Positions 1 through 9,208 of a DNA stretch of 64,000 nt are shown one piece after another; positions within the stretch are counted from its first letter, which is position 1, and every line of letters begins with the position of its first letter. The notes beneath the pieces are model-generated. The model did not search any database and was not told where the DNA came from. It saw only the letters and a list, made by a program, of their open reading frames with translations. The stretch is taken from assembly GCA_035627955.1 (NCBI GenBank), contig DASPKU010000019.1:310001-374000 (forward strand), given 5' to 3'. This stretch comes from Phycisphaerales bacterium (GTDB taxonomy: Bacteria; Planctomycetota; Phycisphaerae; Phycisphaerales; UBA1924). The translations under genes and the position numbers were made by a program.

Positions 1-56
1 AGGGCGTGCTGAACGAGGACCTGCGGAAGGTCGGCGCGCCCGTCGGCGCCAAGTGA
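1..56 (+). CDS. C-terminal end of an unidentified protein (partial)
   Basis: Only the last 17 or so codons are present. They read ...GVLNEDLRKVGAPVGAK and end at a TGA at 54-56, in the same direction as the methyltransferase genes that follow 33 bp later. The piece is too short to name the protein. The position suggests it is an upstream member of the same glycan-modification operon, which is inference only. Confidence 0.5.
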   Translation, partial: GVLNEDLRKVGAPVGAK

Positions 57-89
57 CAGACCACACCAACTTGAGAGGGATCCGCCGCC

Positions 90-1370
90 GTGCTGACCAC
101 TGCCCCGCTGCCGACTGCCCAGCCCACTCCCGAAGCCTTTGCCCGTACGTGCGCGGCGGCGACGTGCCGCTCGTGCTCGCTCCAGGGGCTGCGGCCCGTG
201 CTCGACCTTGGGATGATGCCGCTCGCGGATCGGCTCGTTGACCCGCGCGGCGAGGAGGAAGAGCCGCGCTACCCGCTGGAGGTGGCGTTCTGCCCCTCTT
301 GCTCGCTGGTGCAGATCCTGACGACGGTCGCGCCCGAGGTGGTGTTCGACGCGGAATACCCGTACTACTCGTCGTACTCAGAGACACTGCTGCGGCACTC
401 GCGCGAGCACGCGCTGGAGCTGATCGACCGGCAGAAGCTGACGAAGGACAGCCTGGTCGTCGAGCTTGCCAGCAACGACGGGTACCTGCTGAAGAACTTC
501 GTCGAGCACGGAATCCCGGTGCTGGGTATCGATCCTGCGCCCGGGCCCGCCCGCGCGGCCGAGAGGATCGGCGTGCCCACGATCAATGACTTCTTCACCA
601 CCGCTCTGGCGGAGAAGCTCGCGACCCGGGGCACGCTCGCAGATGTGGTCATCGGTAAGAACGTGCTGGCGCACGTGGCCGACACCAACGGGTTCGTCGC
701 GGGCATCGCCCGCATCCTCAAGCCAAAGGGTATCGCGGTGGTAGAGATGCCCTACGTCCGCGATCTGATCGACCACAACGAGTTCGACACCATCTACCAC
801 GAGCACCTGTGCTACTTCTCGATGACCTCGGCCGCGAAGCTGTTCGCGCGTCATGGCCTCACGCTGGTGCGGGCGCAGCGGCTCTCGATCCACGGTGGGT
901 CGCTGCGGCTGACGTTCCAGGCGGGCGTGGCGATGCCCGAGAGCGTGGGCACGGCTCTGGATGAGGAGAAGCAGCTTGGGCTGCTCGGGCACGGGTACTA
1001 CGCGGACTTTGCCGACCGCGCCCGCGCGGTGACGCAGCAGCTTCGCAGCCTGATTGCGGAGCGCAAGGCCGCGGGGCGGCGGATTGCGGCGTACGGAGCC
1101 GCGGCCAAGGGGGCGGTGCTGCTCAACTTCGCAGGGCTGGACAGCTCGGTGATCGACTTTGTGGTGGACCGCAACCCGCACAAACAGGGCAAGCTGATGC
1201 CCGGCGTGCGGGTGCCGATCCTGGCCCCTGAGGCGCTGCTGGAGCGGATGCCGGATGACACGCTGGTGCTGCCGTGGAACATTAAGACCGAAATCATGGC
1301 CCAGCAGTCTGTTTATCACGAGCGGGGTGGCCGCTTCATCATCCCGATTCCTTCGCCCACGGTCGTCTGA
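90..1370 (+). CDS. Sugar C-methyltransferase-like SAM-dependent methyltransferase
   Basis: 426 aa, GTG start preceded by AGAGGGA at 75-81. The domain order is that of deoxysugar C-methyltransferases (TylCIII/NovU type). An N-terminal zinc site has CRSC at residues 26-29 and CPSC at 68-71. A Rossmann SAM domain follows with VELASNDGYLL around 124-134. The conserved YHEHLCYFS and the C-terminal RIAAYGAAAKG segment are both present. The family methylates a carbon of an NDP-keto-sugar in the cytoplasm. Here it is followed after 12 bp by a second protein of the same build and then by glycosyltransferases, so a role in making a branched sugar for a surface glycan is likely. The substrate cannot be read from the sequence. 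Confidence 0.85.
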   Translation: MLTTAPLPTAQPTPEAFARTCAAATCRSCSLQGLRPVLDLGMMPLADRLVDPRGEEEEPRYPLEVAFCPSCSLVQILTTVAPEVVFDAEYPYYSSYSETLLRHSREHALELIDRQKLTKDSLVVELASNDGYLLKNFVEHGIPVLGIDPAPGPARAAERIGVPTINDFFTTALAEKLATRGTLADVVIGKNVLAHVADTNGFVAGIARILKPKGIAVVEMPYVRDLIDHNEFDTIYHEHLCYFSMTSAAKLFARHGLTLVRAQRLSIHGGSLRLTFQAGVAMPESVGTALDEEKQLGLLGHGYYADFADRARAVTQQLRSLIAERKAAGRRIAAYGAAAKGAVLLNFAGLDSSVIDFVVDRNPHKQGKLMPGVRVPILAPEALLERMPDDTLVLPWNIKTEIMAQQSVYHERGGRFIIPIPSPTVV

Positions 1371-1382
1371 GTCCTGGAGCTC

Positions 1383-2642
1383 ATGGTCATGCCCACCGCC
1401 GCTAACCGCACGCCCGCCACGCTGCCCGCGGGCGTTTCCCTCGAGCGCACCCACAAGCCCGAGCTCACCTGCCCCAACTGTGAGTCGCGCGGGCTGACGA
1501 TCTTCTACCGCGTCGAGAGCGTGCCGGTGCACAGCTGCCTGCTGATGCCCACGCGCGAGGCGGCCCTGGCATACCCACGCGGGCAGCTCGCCCTGGCGTG
1601 GTGCGACTCGTGCAGCTTCATCACCAACGCGGCGTTCGACCCCAGGGTGCACGAGTACTCGGTGCGGTACGAGGAGACACAGGGCTTCTCGCCGACGTTC
1701 CGCCGCTTCGCGGAGGACCTCGCCAAGCGGATGGTGACCGGGTTCAGCCTGCAGGGGAAGACGGCGCTCGAGGTTGGCTGCGGCAAGGGCGAGTTCCTGG
1801 CGATGCTGGTGGAGCAGGGCATGGCCTCGGGCGTGGGGCTGGACCCCGCGTACCGGCCCGAGCGGCTGAACTCGACCGCCAAGGACCGCCTGCGTTTCAT
1901 CCAGGACTTCTACTGCGAAAAGTACACGCACCTTGACGCGGACCTGATCTGCTGCCGGCACACGCTGGAGCACATCCACCAGCCCGCTGAGTTCATGCGC
2001 ACCATCCGGCGGGCGGCGGGGGACCGGTTCAACACGCTGATGTTCTTCGAGGTGCCCGACGTCGTGCGCGAGCTGAAGGAGGGCGCCTTCTGGGACCTGT
2101 ACTACGAGCACTGCTCGTACTTCAGTCCTGCGTCGCTCGCCCGTGTGTTCGACCACGCTAACTTCCTCGTGCACAACGTGTGGCTGGAGTTCGCCGACCA
2201 GTACCTGATGCTGACCGGCTACCCCGCGGCCGCGAAGTTCCAGCCGACGCCTCCTACCGGCATGCAGGACCCGGCCGAGGTGTGCAAGCTCATCGAGGCC
2301 TCGACAGAGACGTTCCGCGAATCCCTGACCTACTGGTATTCGCAGGTGACGACGGCCGCCGCGAAGGGAGAGCGCGTGGTGCTGTGGGGCTCGGGGTCCA
2401 AGGCCGTGTCGTTCCTGACAACGCTGGCGCTGCGGGACGAGGTGAGCGCGGTGGTGGACATCAACCCGCACCGCCAGGGCACCTTTATTGCGGGGAGCGG
2501 GCATGCGATCGTCGCGCCAGAGTCGATCAAGGAGATTCGGCCAAGCCTCGTGATCGTGATGAACCCGATCTACACCCCGGAAATCACCGCCCAGATCGAT
2601 AGCATGGGCGTGAAGACGAAGGTTGTTGGCCTGGGGACGTGA
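1383..2642 (+). CDS. Second C-methyltransferase-like SAM-dependent methyltransferase
   Basis: 419 aa, ATG start 12 bp after the previous stop, so probably co-transcribed. It has the same three-part plan as its neighbour: paired cysteine motifs CPNC (30-33) and CDSC (74-77), a SAM-binding segment ALEVGCGKGEFL near residue 135, YYEHCSYFS in the middle, and a C-terminal nucleotide-binding-like stretch VVLWGSGSKAVSFL. Overall similarity to the first copy is low, so this looks like an old divergence or a second substrate rather than a recent duplication. Likely acts on an activated sugar; specificity unknown. Confidence 0.82.
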   Translation: MVMPTAANRTPATLPAGVSLERTHKPELTCPNCESRGLTIFYRVESVPVHSCLLMPTREAALAYPRGQLALAWCDSCSFITNAAFDPRVHEYSVRYEETQGFSPTFRRFAEDLAKRMVTGFSLQGKTALEVGCGKGEFLAMLVEQGMASGVGLDPAYRPERLNSTAKDRLRFIQDFYCEKYTHLDADLICCRHTLEHIHQPAEFMRTIRRAAGDRFNTLMFFEVPDVVRELKEGAFWDLYYEHCSYFSPASLARVFDHANFLVHNVWLEFADQYLMLTGYPAAAKFQPTPPTGMQDPAEVCKLIEASTETFRESLTYWYSQVTTAAAKGERVVLWGSGSKAVSFLTTLALRDEVSAVVDINPHRQGTFIAGSGHAIVAPESIKEIRPSLVIVMNPIYTPEITAQIDSMGVKTKVVGLGT

Positions 2643-2701
2643 TCGGAGGCGATCGTCCCGGAAATCGATGAGCTGGGTGCCGGCGCGGCGGCAGTTGCGC
2701 C

Positions 2702-3934
2702 TCAAACCGCCGCCCGCTCCAGCGGCTTCGATACACCCAGCCGATCCTCAACCTTCTCGCAGATGGTGAGCCCCAGGCTCAGCGATGAGGTGGCCGCGGG
2801 TGAGGGGGCGTTACACACGTGCAGTGAACGCTTCCCCTCGACGAACAGGAAGTCGTCGACCAGCGAGCCATCCTCTGCCAGTGCCTGGGCGCGCACGCCG
2901 GCGGGCGCGGGCTCGAGGTCGTCCTCGCGGAGGTCGGGCACGAGCCGACGCAGGGCGCAGGTGAACGCCCGCTTGGAGAGGGAGCGCCAGAGCTCGCCGA
3001 CGCCGTAACGCCAGTGGCGGGCGATGAAGCGGTACACGGCCCCGCTGGCCATCATCTCCGCGAGGTCCTCGACGCTCACGTCCAGGCCGGTGTAGCCCTC
3101 GCGGGCAAGCGTGAGCACGGCGTTGGGGCCGCACTCCACGTGGTCGTCGATGGTGCGCGTCAGGTGCACGCCGAGGAAGGGGAAGCGCGGGTCGGGCACG
3201 GGGTAGATGAGGCCGCGGCAGAGGGCACGCGCCTGCGAGCGGAGCATGTAGTACTCGCCGCGGACGGGCAGGATGCGCACCCGTGGTTCAAGGCCGCTGG
3301 CGCGGGCGAGGCGGTCGCTGTGCAGGCCGGCGCAGGTGACGACGAAGCGGGCGGTCAGCTCGCCGGCGCTCGTGGTGATGGTGGCCTGATCGCCTCGCTC
3401 GTCGATGGCTTCGACCGAGACGCCCGTGCGGACCTCGCCGCCGAGCTCGTGGATAAGCTCGACCAGCCGCTCGCACACTGCTGGGTAGCTGATGATCCCG
3501 GTGTCCAGCACGTGCAGGGCCCGGACGCCGGCCGCGTGCGGCTCGACCTCGCGGAGCTCCTCACGAGCCAGCAAGCGGCAGGGCGAGCCATTGGCCCGGG
3601 CACGCTCGTGGATCAGCTCCAGGCGCGGCAGCTCCGACTCATCAATCGCGACGATCACCTTGCCGCAGGTGCGGAAGCGGATGCCCTCGCGGCTGCAGAA
3701 CTCCTCGAGCATCCGCTTGCCGCGCCGGCAGTTGATGGCCTTGAGAGAGCCCGGCTTGTAGTAGACGCCCGAGTGGATGACGCCGGAGTTGTGGCCGCTC
3801 TGGTGGCGGGCGACGCCGTCTTCCTTCTCGAGCACGACGACCCGGAGGCCGGGGTGCCGAATCAGCAGCGTCCAAGCCGTGGCGAGGCCGACGATGCCGC
3901 CCCCGACGACCACGATGGGGAGCCGCCCGCTCAC
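2702..3934 (-). CDS. lhgO: L-2-hydroxyglutarate oxidase-like FAD-dependent oxidoreductase
   Basis: 410 aa from a GTG at 3934. That start overlaps the TGA of the upstream glycosyltransferase in GTGA (3931-3934), which indicates translational coupling; a longer open frame further upstream lacks family similarity. The FAD-binding GGGIVGLATAW lies at residues 11-21, followed by HQSGHNSGVIHSGVYY, a signature of the LhgO/DAO family. LhgO oxidises L-2-hydroxyglutarate to 2-oxoglutarate and feeds electrons to the membrane quinone pool. Coupling to a glycosyltransferase is unusual for a catabolic enzyme, so another 2-hydroxyacid substrate is possible. Confidence 0.85.
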   Translation of the reverse strand: MSGRLPIVVVGGGIVGLATAWTLLIRHPGLRVVVLEKEDGVARHQSGHNSGVIHSGVYYKPGSLKAINCRRGKRMLEEFCSREGIRFRTCGKVIVAIDESELPRLELIHERARANGSPCRLLAREELREVEPHAAGVRALHVLDTGIISYPAVCERLVELIHELGGEVRTGVSVEAIDERGDQATITTSAGELTARFVVTCAGLHSDRLARASGLEPRVRILPVRGEYYMLRSQARALCRGLIYPVPDPRFPFLGVHLTRTIDDHVECGPNAVLTLAREGYTGLDVSVEDLAEMMASGAVYRFIARHWRYGVGELWRSLSKRAFTCALRRLVPDLREDDLEPAPAGVRAQALAEDGSLVDDFLFVEGKRSLHVCNAPSPAATSSLSLGLTICEKVEDRLGVSKPLERAAV

Positions 3935-5118
3935 CTTGAGAGCGCACCTGCGAGGGCCGCGCCGGCGCGCACCTCGATCTCCGCCTGGGGCGCCTCCTCC
4001 ACGAACGCGCTCAGCTGCCGGAGGCGGGCCTCGCGCTCGATCGCGGCGGGCAGCAGCTCCAGCCCGGCGACCTTGAGCACTTCCTTCCACCGGTGCAGCC
4101 AGTCGTGCCGCAGCAGGGCGCAGCGGACGCCCTGCCGGCGCATCCGCTCCAGCCGCTCGGGGTCGCGCTCCAGGTCCTCAAGCACGCGTCCCAGGTCCGC
4201 CGTTTCGCTCGGAGCCGCGACCATGATGTCCTTGCCGAAGAGCTGCTCGAAGTGGGGCGTTTCCGGCGGGTTGCCCACGAGCACCGCGCCGCCTGCGGTG
4301 CCCTCAAAGAAGCGGAACCCGACCTCTGCCTGGCCCAGCGTCTCGTGCCCGCGGTTGAACTTCGCCTGGTTGGCGATGAAGAACTTGGTCCGCTTGATGG
4401 AGTTCGCCAGCGCCTGGCGGTGCTCGGCGTGGTTCTGGAAGGTCCGGAGGTGCACGGTGTCGAAGATGTACCAGCGGCCCTTGCGGCGGCTCCACTCCGC
4501 CAGCCCGGCGTGGGTGACCGGTGAGCGGCGCCCCATGTTGAATACGTCGATGCTGCGCTCAGGCGGCTGCGGGTAGGGGCAGAAGGTGATCGCGTCGACG
4601 CCCGGGGCCATGTACGAGGCCTTGGCGGTGCTCGCGCGGGCGAAGGGCTCCAGCGAGCCGCGGCAGCCCAGGAACACGTGGTCGAACTGGTCCAGCAGCC
4701 GCATGAGGCCGCGGACCTCGCGGACGCGCCCGGCCCACAGCTCGTCGATGACGCACACCGCGGTGCGGCAACGTTTCCGCCACCCCCGCACGGCGTTGAG
4801 CGACAGCACGTCGCTCATGAACTGGAAGCTGGCGAAGAACAGGTCGTAATCACGCTCAAGAGTGGTGACCGGGAATGGGTTAAGGCGTGCGGCGACGGGC
4901 AGCACACGCGAGACCTTCCGCAGGCCGCGGTCGGCGATGTCCCCGGCGCGGGTGATCTGCGGCGCGACCATGTCGACGCTGTCCATGGCGCAGACGACGT
5001 CCTCGAGCTCGTAGTTGCAGCAGCGTGAGACGTCCGGGTGCAGGCGCCGCTGCGACAGCATGCACACCCGCGCCCGCCGTAAACCCCCTTGTGCTGTCCC
5101 GTTGAGGTGCTCTCCCAC
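3931..5118 (-). CDS. Glycosyltransferase, GT-B type (CgeB-like)
   Basis: 395 aa. The C-terminal half carries FRFFEGTAGGAVLVGN (about residues 268-283), the nucleotide-sugar-binding stretch of CgeB/GT1-like glycosyltransferases, followed by helices rich in Arg and Glu. The N-terminal half has an alternating Rossmann-like pattern (RVCMLSQRR, YDLFFASFQ, VCVIDELW). There is no signal peptide or membrane segment, so it should work in the cytoplasm on a lipid-linked or protein acceptor. It is first in a two-gene unit with the LhgO-like gene and is divergent from the GT-A pair across a 218-bp gap. The start is the most upstream ATG; one around residue 20 is also possible. Confidence 0.75.
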   Translation of the reverse strand: MGEHLNGTAQGGLRRARVCMLSQRRLHPDVSRCCNYELEDVVCAMDSVDMVAPQITRAGDIADRGLRKVSRVLPVAARLNPFPVTTLERDYDLFFASFQFMSDVLSLNAVRGWRKRCRTAVCVIDELWAGRVREVRGLMRLLDQFDHVFLGCRGSLEPFARASTAKASYMAPGVDAITFCPYPQPPERSIDVFNMGRRSPVTHAGLAEWSRRKGRWYIFDTVHLRTFQNHAEHRQALANSIKRTKFFIANQAKFNRGHETLGQAEVGFRFFEGTAGGAVLVGNPPETPHFEQLFGKDIMVAAPSETADLGRVLEDLERDPERLERMRRQGVRCALLRHDWLHRWKEVLKVAGLELLPAAIEREARLRQLSAFVEEAPQAEIEVRAGAALAGALSR

Positions 5119-5336
5119 CGTTCACCTTTCGCTGGGCACAAGGCATCCAGCCCGTGCCTGGGGCCATGAAAAAGGTTACTGATATCCACGCCGACCGCCA
5201 CATTTTCTCGATGCGCGTACGTTCCACATAGAGGCGCCCCGTCCAGCGTCTGATGGAATCGTGATCGCACAGGCCCAAGCACCGCAGCGACTTATGACCT
5301 TGCATTGGCGGCGTTGCCACACCGCTGTATGGTGAA

Positions 5337-6407
5337 ATGGAGCAGTCACCCGGCCCCCGCAACGCCATGACCACCATCCAAGCCACACGCGTCACACCCG
5401 TCGACTCACCACCCGCGCGGGTGCCCACCATGGCCGTGGTGGCCTGCATCGAGGCCGGGCCGCTGGAGCCAATGACGGTCCGGATGGTGGAGAGCCTGCG
5501 GCGGTGGGGAGGGCGGCTGGCGGACGCGGAGGTCTTCGCGGTAAACGCCCGGCGCGGGGCGCCGCTCCGCAGGGAGACCCGCCGGCGTCTGGAGAGGCTC
5601 GGCGTCCGGGTCGTGATCGACCGCACCAACCGCCGGTATGTGTGGCAGCACCTGCTCCACAAGCTGCACTCCCTGGTCGCGGTCGAGCCGCTCACTAGCG
5701 CCGAGACAATCTCCTGGCTGGACAGCGACCTGATCGTGCTGCGTGAGCCGACGGGGATGTTCCTGGAGCCCGGTGAGGACTTCACCGCAATGCCCAGCAT
5801 GGGGATCCTCGGCTCGCAGGGGGCGCAGGACCCAAACGACGCGTTCTGGCAGCGGGCGTCGTCGCGCCTCGGGCTGAAGGCCGACGACCTGCCTTGGGTC
5901 ATCACCGCGGAGGAGTCCGCCCGCATCCGGATGTACATCAACAGCGGCGTGATGACCTGGCGGCGGGACCTCAATCTCGCCCGCGACCTGCTCGAAGACT
6001 GCGAGTCGCTGCTCGATGGGCTGATCCCGAAGAAGCACATCGAGGCGCACCTGATCGAGCAGGCGTCGATCGGTCTGACGGTCGTGCGGCGCAAGCTCCG
6101 CTGGCGCGTGCTCACGCACCCCAACAACTTCAACCTGACCAGCCGCCAGCCCGAGCTCATCCAGCCGCACGTCATCCGCGACCTGCGCATCATGCACTAC
6201 CACGACGCCATGGAGCCGCACACCTGGGGACGGCTCATGGAGGTTCTGCGCCAGACCCATCCTCACGTCCACGACTGGCTTGAAAGTGAGGGGCCCGTGA
6301 CCGACCCCACCCGCGGGGTCTGGCGCGGCGTTCGTGAAGCCTTCCGCCTCTGCCGCGGCGTGCAGAGGAGGCTCTACTACTCGCGGGCCGGATTCCGCAA
6401 GGAATGA
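5337..6407 (+). CDS. Putative glycosyltransferase, GT-A fold (copy 1)
   Basis: 356 aa from ATG 5337; a second in-frame ATG at 5367 (residue 11) would remove a non-conserved leader. A DxD-type metal/nucleotide site, SWLDSDLIVL, sits at residues 126-135. An N-terminal VACIEAGPLE and a C-terminal MHYHDAMEPHTWGRLM are shared with the next gene. The DSD motif after a hydrophobic strand is typical of GT-A enzymes using NDP-sugar and a divalent metal. It overlaps the next gene by 4 bp (ATGA). Product and acceptor unknown; the glycan context is the only guide. Confidence 0.7.
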   Translation: MEQSPGPRNAMTTIQATRVTPVDSPPARVPTMAVVACIEAGPLEPMTVRMVESLRRWGGRLADAEVFAVNARRGAPLRRETRRRLERLGVRVVIDRTNRRYVWQHLLHKLHSLVAVEPLTSAETISWLDSDLIVLREPTGMFLEPGEDFTAMPSMGILGSQGAQDPNDAFWQRASSRLGLKADDLPWVITAEESARIRMYINSGVMTWRRDLNLARDLLEDCESLLDGLIPKKHIEAHLIEQASIGLTVVRRKLRWRVLTHPNNFNLTSRQPELIQPHVIRDLRIMHYHDAMEPHTWGRLMEVLRQTHPHVHDWLESEGPVTDPTRGVWRGVREAFRLCRGVQRRLYYSRAGFRKE

Positions 6408-7525
6408 CCGTATCGACATCACGTCGTGTCGAGGACGCGGCTATCGCTCCGCGCCCGTGCGTTCGACCCTCTCCGACTCCGTCCACCTTACCAGGGCCAC
6501 TCGCTCCGACGACGCTTGTCGCCTGCATCGAATCAGGGCAGCTGGAGGAGCAGACCCTCCGGATGGTGGAGAGCCTGCGGCTCTTCGGCGGGCGGTTCGC
6601 CGCGTGCGAGGTGCTGCTGGCGGTGTCGCGCCCAAGCCCGCCGCTGCTCGCCTCCACGAGGGCGCGCCTGCGGGAGCTGCGCGCCACCCTCGTCGATATC
6701 CCTTACCGCAGGCGCTACCGGTGGCACCACCTGATGAACAAGCCGCACGCGCTGTTCTGGGGTGAGCAGCTGTCGCGTGCCGAGACGATCATCTGGGCCG
6801 ACAGCGACATCCTTTTCCTGGATGAGCCGCACGAGCTGGAGCTCGCCCCCGGCGAGGAGTTCGTGGGGCAGCCCGACACGGGCGTGATCGGGTCCACCGG
6901 CGAGGACGACCCGCACGACCCCTTCTGGGCGCGGATGTGCGCCGAGTTCGGGGTTGAGTTCGAGCGGATGCCCTGGTGCTTCACGTACGACAACCAGCCC
7001 ATTCGCTACTACCTGAACAGCGGGCTTTTCGCGTACCGGCGCACGTGCGCGCTGGGACGGGACTTCGAGCATGACTGCGTGCGGTTCCTGGACCGAGGGG
7101 TGAGCACCTGCCACACCGAGGTGCACTTCGGGGAGCAGGCGACGCTGGGGATCACGGTGCTGCGAAGGCGGCTGAACCGGCGGACGCTGAGCCACGACGG
7201 CAACTTCCATACCACGCTGATCACGCCCTGGATGATGGACGCTGCGCGCATGCGCGGGGCGACCGTGCTGCACTACCACGACTGCATGGGGCCGCACACG
7301 TGGGGCCGGATGATGGGTGCGTTGCAGGGAAGCCACCCGCGCGTGCACGAATGGATCCGCCACAAGCGGCCGCTCACGAATGACCATGGGACCGTGTGCC
7401 ACCGCGCCTGCCGCGAGTGGCTGCGGGTGTGGCGGGGTGTCATGCGGCGCCTGAACTACGCCCGCAACCACATCACCAAGCCTCCGAAGGACCCGCCGCC
7501 GACCATCCTTCAGGAGAATGGCTAA
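6404..7525 (+). CDS. Putative glycosyltransferase, GT-A fold (copy 2)
   Basis: 373 aa, starting at the ATG of an ATGA overlap with copy 1. Paralogue of copy 1: both share VACIESGQLEE-like and MVESLR segments near the N-terminus, a DSD site (IIWADSDILFLDEP, 129-142), YLNSGLF, and LHYHDCMGPHTWGRMM near the C-terminus. The overlap and conservation imply a tandem duplication kept as a coupled pair, perhaps adding successive sugars. It ends 3 bp before the stop of the convergent phosphofructokinase gene, leaving no room for an intergenic terminator. Confidence 0.7.
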   Translation: MTVSTSRRVEDAAIAPRPCVRPSPTPSTLPGPLAPTTLVACIESGQLEEQTLRMVESLRLFGGRFAACEVLLAVSRPSPPLLASTRARLRELRATLVDIPYRRRYRWHHLMNKPHALFWGEQLSRAETIIWADSDILFLDEPHELELAPGEEFVGQPDTGVIGSTGEDDPHDPFWARMCAEFGVEFERMPWCFTYDNQPIRYYLNSGLFAYRRTCALGRDFEHDCVRFLDRGVSTCHTEVHFGEQATLGITVLRRRLNRRTLSHDGNFHTTLITPWMMDAARMRGATVLHYHDCMGPHTWGRMMGALQGSHPRVHEWIRHKRPLTNDHGTVCHRACREWLRVWRGVMRRLNYARNHITKPPKDPPPTILQENG

Positions 7526-7528
7526 AGG

Positions 7529-8644
7529 TCAGTCGCCGAAGCTCGCACCCACGCTCCGGGCCGCCGATACCAGAGCCTCGGTCTCGGCCTGCACCAGCCG
7601 CTGCTTGCCCGCAGGTTCTTCGAGGTCGATGTCGGTCAGCTGCCCCTTCTGCACGGCCACCATCCGCCCCGCCTTGCCCTCGCGCAGCAGCGTCATGGCG
7701 TGGTGGCCCAGCAGCGTGCTGAGCACACGGTCCGCGGCCACCGGCGTGCCGCCGCGCTGAGTGTGGCCGAGCACGACGTAGCGGCTCTCGACGCCGGTCT
7801 GGTCCTCGATCTGGTCGGCGAGGTACTTGCCGATGCCTCCCAGGCGGATGGGGTCGGGGCTGGTATCCACCACGCGGGCCACGATCTGCCGCCCGCCCAC
7901 CAGCTTGGCCCCCTCGCTCACGCACAAGAGGCTCGAGCGCTTGCCCATGCTGCTCCGCTGCCGCACCTTCTCAAACACGCTCTCCAGCGTGAAGGGGACC
8001 TCGGGGATCAGGATCACGTCCGAGCCCGAGGCCACGCCCGCGTGCAGGGCGATCCAGCCCGCGTTGCGGCCCATGACCTCGACCACCATGGCGCGGTGGT
8101 GGCTGTCGGCGGTGGTGCGGACCTGGTCGAGGGCCATGGCCGCGGTTGACACGGCGGTCTGGAAGCCGAAGGTGATCTCGGTTCCCATGATGTCGTTGTC
8201 GATGGTCTTGGGCACGCCGACGACGGGCAGGCCGCGCTTGGCGAACTTGGCGGCGCCGGTCATGGTGCCGTCGCCGCCGATGACGACAAGGGCCTGCACC
8301 TTGTGCTGCTTGATGGTGTTCAGACACTCGTCCATCACGTTCTTGTAAATGAGGGAGCCGTCAGTGTTGCGGCCCACCGCGTGCTTTTCGGGGTTGCTCT
8401 TGTTGTTGCTGCCCAGGATCGTCCCGCCCATGGTGAGGATGCCCGACAGGTCGGTGTCGGTGAGCGGTCGCACCCGGTTCTCAATGAGGCCGAGGAACCC
8501 GTCCTCGATGCCCACAACCTCGACGCCGCAGTTGAGGGCGTCCTTGGCGACGGCGCGGATGACGGCGTTGAGGCCGGGGCAGTCCCCGCCGCCAGTGAGC
8601 ACACCGATCCGCCGGACATTGGGGCACGTGGTGGAGAGTGACAT
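7529..8644 (-). CDS. pfkA: 6-phosphofructokinase, mixed-substrate group III type
   Basis: 371 aa. It has GVLTGGGDCPGLNAVIR (14-30), the nucleotide site GGDGT (123-127), the catalytic PKTIDND (145-151) and VEVMGRNAGW. In this superfamily Gly in GGDG favours ATP whereas GGDD favours pyrophosphate; a Lys before TIDND is found in PPi enzymes and in group III ATP enzymes, whereas E. coli PfkA has Gly there. The GGDG plus PKTIDND pair therefore points to a group III ATP-dependent enzyme. It phosphorylates fructose 6-phosphate in glycolysis. It is 75 bp downstream of the lipoprotein gene of the metal-efflux cluster, possibly by read-through. Confidence 0.92.
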   Translation of the reverse strand: MSLSTTCPNVRRIGVLTGGGDCPGLNAVIRAVAKDALNCGVEVVGIEDGFLGLIENRVRPLTDTDLSGILTMGGTILGSNNKSNPEKHAVGRNTDGSLIYKNVMDECLNTIKQHKVQALVVIGGDGTMTGAAKFAKRGLPVVGVPKTIDNDIMGTEITFGFQTAVSTAAMALDQVRTTADSHHRAMVVEVMGRNAGWIALHAGVASGSDVILIPEVPFTLESVFEKVRQRSSMGKRSSLLCVSEGAKLVGGRQIVARVVDTSPDPIRLGGIGKYLADQIEDQTGVESRYVVLGHTQRGGTPVAADRVLSTLLGHHAMTLLREGKAGRMVAVQKGQLTDIDLEEPAGKQRLVQAETEALVSAARSVGASFGD

Positions 8645-8719
8645 CGTGAGGGACGATATCGGGCGTTCGGGGGCGTGGCTTTGGAGTATTGAGCGACACT
8701 GAGAGCGGGCAGGCCCTGC

Positions 8720-9205
8720 TCAACGCTTCAGGTCGAACGCGCCGAGATGCTTCACCCCCTTGCCGTCCTCGATCTCCACCCAGAGCTGCGCACCCGCGGG
8801 CAGGGGGTCGGGGACCTCGGCGTGGGTGTGCCAGTGCGTGGGGTCCTTGGCGTCCTCGATCTCGGCCTTCGCCTTCACCGACCCGGCGGCATCCTGGGAG
8901 CCGATCCAGAATCGCACGGCCGCGGGCGCCGGGTCGCCCGTGACCCACAGGTCGATCGGAGCATCGCTGCCCGCCTTGAGCTCGCCCTGTTCGCGCGATG
9001 CACGCACCGTGTAAGGTCCGATCGACGCGGAGCCAAGCTCGACCGCGGCCTTTCCGTGGTCGTGGCCGTCATCATGCGGGTGGTCGTGCTTGGGGGCGGT
9101 GTTGCTGCCCTGCGGGGCGGGCGTGGTGTTCGCAGGCGGCGACTTGTCCTTGCAGCCGGTGAGGAGCAGGGTGGATGCGGCGAGAGTGGCCAGGGCGAGT
9201 CTCAT
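8720..9205 (-). CDS. His-rich lipoprotein of the metal-efflux cluster
   Basis: 161 aa. The signal peptide ends in a lipobox LLTGC with Cys18 as the lipidated residue. Next comes a low-complexity linker with HDHPHDDGHDHG (about 40-51), a likely metal-binding stretch, and then a beta-rich domain without a recognised family. Its start is 3 bp after the stop of the RND permease gene, so it belongs to that operon. It is probably a periplasmic metal-binding or sensing accessory anchored in a membrane. The role is inferred from the His-rich segment and the position. Confidence 0.75.
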   Translation of the reverse strand: MRLALATLAASTLLLTGCKDKSPPANTTPAPQGSNTAPKHDHPHDDGHDHGKAAVELGSASIGPYTVRASREQGELKAGSDAPIDLWVTGDPAPAAVRFWIGSQDAAGSVKAKAEIEDAKDPTHWHTHAEVPDPLPAGAQLWVEIEDGKGVKHLGAFDLKR

Positions 9206-9208
9206 GGT

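Noticed and set aside
378-2705. Very long open frame antisense to the two methyltransferase genes
   Set aside because: High third-position GC keeps the opposite frame open. It has no motif or plausible composition, while the + strand proteins have clear family motifs. The same applies to long antisense frames opposite the RND permease (9902-11719) and alaS (31459-34119).
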